Shown here piece by piece: positions 62,526 through 64,000 of a stretch of 64,000 nt of DNA (positions within the stretch are counted from its first letter, which is position 1; each line of letters starts with the position of its first letter). The translations under genes and the position numbers were made by a program. Under the pieces are notes generated by a model. That model was not told the DNA's origin and searched no databases. It saw only the letters and a list, made by a program, of their open reading frames with translations. Origin of the DNA: CAVUCE01 sp963739985 (GTDB lineage Bacteria; Bacteroidota; Ignavibacteria; Ignavibacteriales; Ignavibacteriaceae); contig CAVUCE010000008.1 of assembly GCA_963739985.1 (NCBI GenBank), positions 186,001 through 250,000 on the forward strand, written 5' to 3'.

Positions 62526-64000
62526 ATGCACAAATTTTACCTCCGCATTCTAACCTTATCTGCAATAATGTTAATATTCGGCAATAATTTATTTGCCCAA
62601 TCATATAAATTGGTTTGGTCGGATGAATTTAACGGCACTTCTTTAGACCAATCAAAATGGAACTATGAAACCGGGAACAATAATGGCAACAATAATGAAT
62701 GGGAGTATTATACAACCCGTTCACAAAATTTATATTTTGATAACGGAATGATGGTTATTAAAGCAATAAAAGAAGATTATGGCGGACAACATTATACTTC
62801 GGCTCGAATAAATACTTCGGGTAAGTTTAGTTTTAAATACGGAAAAATTGAAGCAAGAATGAAGCTTCCATACGGTCAAGGAATTTGGCCTGCTTTCTGG
62901 ATGTTAGGCGACAATATTTCTTCAGTTGGGTGGCCTGCTAGCGGCGAAACGGATATTATGGAGTTAATAGGAGGATCAGCTTCAGGAAGAGATAATACGG
63001 TTTATGGAACTGTCCATTGGTCGCAAAACGGCTCGCACGCCCAATATGGAAAAAGTTATACATTAAGTTCCGGAATTTTTGCCGATGATTTTCATACTTT
63101 TGCAATTACCTGGGATCCACAACAAATTGTCTGGTACGTCGACGGAAAATCATATTGCGCAATCGATATTTCCTCCGCCGACTTATCTGCATTTCAAAAT
63201 AAATCTTTTATAATTTTTAATTTAGCAGTCGGTGGCGATTGGCCGGGCTACCCCGATAATACAACTGTGTTCCCACAAACTATGCAAGTTGACTATGTTA
63301 GAGTTTACGAAGATACTGATATTGCTCCTCAAATTTCAATAACTTCACCTTCAAGTAATACGGATTACCCTGAGAATTCAAATATTAGCATAAAAGCAGA
63401 TGCGAGTGTTGGAAACGGTAATATTTCATTAGTTGAGTTTTACCAGGGATCAATGAAAATTGGAGAAACTGACTTAGCTCCATATGCGATGACCTGGAGA
63501 AATGTTTTATCAGGAAATTATACTATTAGCGCAAAAGTATATACTGATAAAAATTTCACATCGGTTTCAGATGCAGTAAATGTTAAAGTTGGTTCGGGTT
63601 CAGTAAACGCGCCTTTTGGAGGATCAGCTTTTAATATTCCGGGAATAATAGAAGCTGAGAATTATAATCTCGGAGGTTCTAACGTAGGTTATTATGATTC
63701 AACTCCAGGCAATACAGGCGGGACATATCGATCTGACGATGTAGATATTCAAGAATGTTCAGATACAAACGGTGGATATGATATTGGCTGGGTGACGGCA
63801 AATGAATGGCTCGCATATTCTGTTGATGTAAAGAAAACCGCCGAATACCAATTCACTACTAGAGTAGCTTCTAATTCAACGGGCGGTAAGTTTCATATTG
63901 AAATAGACGGAACAAATGTAACTGGAAGTTTAACCGCTCCGGTAACCGGCGGATGGCAAACATGGAAAGATGTTGTATCATCAAATATAAATCTCCAGGC
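62526..64000 (+). CDS. secreted GH16 beta-glucanase with CBM6 module, 3' end outside the window
   Basis: Laminarinase-type glycoside hydrolase, about 491 codons visible. Signal peptide ending N-L-F-A-Q, GH16 domain at about residues 28-265 with the catalytic G-E-T-D-I-M-E-L-I-G (E-x-D-x2-E motif), an Ig-like domain from about residue 270 (I-S-I-T-S-P-S-S-N-T-D), and from about residue 365 a CBM6-type carbohydrate-binding module (I-I-E-A-E-N-Y, then W-V-T-A-N-E-W-L-A-Y). Likely degrades beta-1,3- or beta-1,3/1,4-glucans outside the cell. A sorting domain may follow beyond the edge. Confidence 0.93.
   Translation, partial: MHKFYLRILTLSAIMLIFGNNLFAQSYKLVWSDEFNGTSLDQSKWNYETGNNNGNNNEWEYYTTRSQNLYFDNGMMVIKAIKEDYGGQHYTSARINTSGKFSFKYGKIEARMKLPYGQGIWPAFWMLGDNISSVGWPASGETDIMELIGGSASGRDNTVYGTVHWSQNGSHAQYGKSYTLSSGIFADDFHTFAITWDPQQIVWYVDGKSYCAIDISSADLSAFQNKSFIIFNLAVGGDWPGYPDNTTVFPQTMQVDYVRVYEDTDIAPQISITSPSSNTDYPENSNISIKADASVGNGNISLVEFYQGSMKIGETDLAPYAMTWRNVLSGNYTISAKVYTDKNFTSVSDAVNVKVGSGSVNAPFGGSAFNIPGIIEAENYNLGGSNVGYYDSTPGNTGGTYRSDDVDIQECSDTNGGYDIGWVTANEWLAYSVDVKKTAEYQFTTRVASNSTGGKFHIEIDGTNVTGSLTAPVTGGWQTWKDVVSSNINLQ

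Overview
The window is A+T-rich bacterial DNA, densely coding and mostly on the minus strand. The best fit is a member of the Ignavibacteria or a close relative in the Bacteroidota/Chlorobiota (FCB) superphylum. The evidence is a type IX secretion pair (PorU and PorV), exported proteins with type A C-terminal sorting domains built on an N-Y-P-N-P motif, many secreted beta-propeller and outer-membrane proteins, a DUF5683-like membrane protein, and an HU-SPOR fusion. This is taxonomic inference from gene families; there is no rRNA in the window.

Layout. 1-5.5 kb: a truncated RelA/SpoT gene, a TPR protein, upp, a flavin disulfide reductase and der. 5.6-18 kb: envelope and secretion block with a DUF5683-like protein, a giant TolB-propeller/outer-membrane protein carrying an HEXXH motif (frameshifted near its 3' end), an M6-like secreted protein whose HEXXH is lost, PorV and PorU. 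18-20.2 kb: a frameshifted Bcp-type peroxiredoxin, an HD phosphohydrolase, endonuclease III and a thioredoxin-like ferredoxin. 20.4-21.3 kb: tRNA-Gln, tRNA-Glu and two near-identical GIY-YIG nuclease genes, each followed by a broken copy of the tRNA-Glu 3' end with a hairpin inserted in its T loop. 21.4-23.6 kb, plus strand: an NHL-repeat protein and three small membrane proteins. 23.5-33.5 kb: a cell-envelope cluster (DUF92, 991-residue TPR protein, outer-membrane barrel, HU-TM-SPOR protein, ExbB/TolQ, ExbD/TolR, TonB). 33.8-39.7 kb: small envelope proteins, tRNA-Leu, and an ECF sigma/anti-sigma/Spy-like set facing a second Spy-like gene. 40-44.8 kb: two SDR enzymes, GTP cyclohydrolase I, a PTPS-type enzyme, two peroxiredoxins, a rhodanese and phenylalanine hydroxylase, which together suggest tetrahydrobiopterin synthesis and use. 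44.9-48.8 kb: an accessory stretch with two secreted propeller proteins inside a field of interspersed repeats. 48.8-59.4 kb: housekeeping genes, with murB split by a frameshift, then AAC(3)-like, aldose epimerase, lipoprotein and NUDIX genes on the plus strand, and recX-recA-thpR-cinA-pgpA-pgsA-DUF971-purC on the minus strand. 59.5-64 kb: two short unlisted genes, a receiver domain lacking its phosphoacceptor Asp, a beta-CASP nuclease and the start of a secreted GH16 glucanase.

The most unusual structures are the tandem tRNA/GIY-YIG module, a repeat with up to four hairpins of shared TAC/GTA loop, the membrane-anchored HU-SPOR protein inside a Ton/Tol cluster, and three separate single-base frameshifts. 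Two frameshifts lie on A5/G4 homopolymer junctions and one of those is in the normally essential murB. Sequence error is the first explanation to exclude for them.
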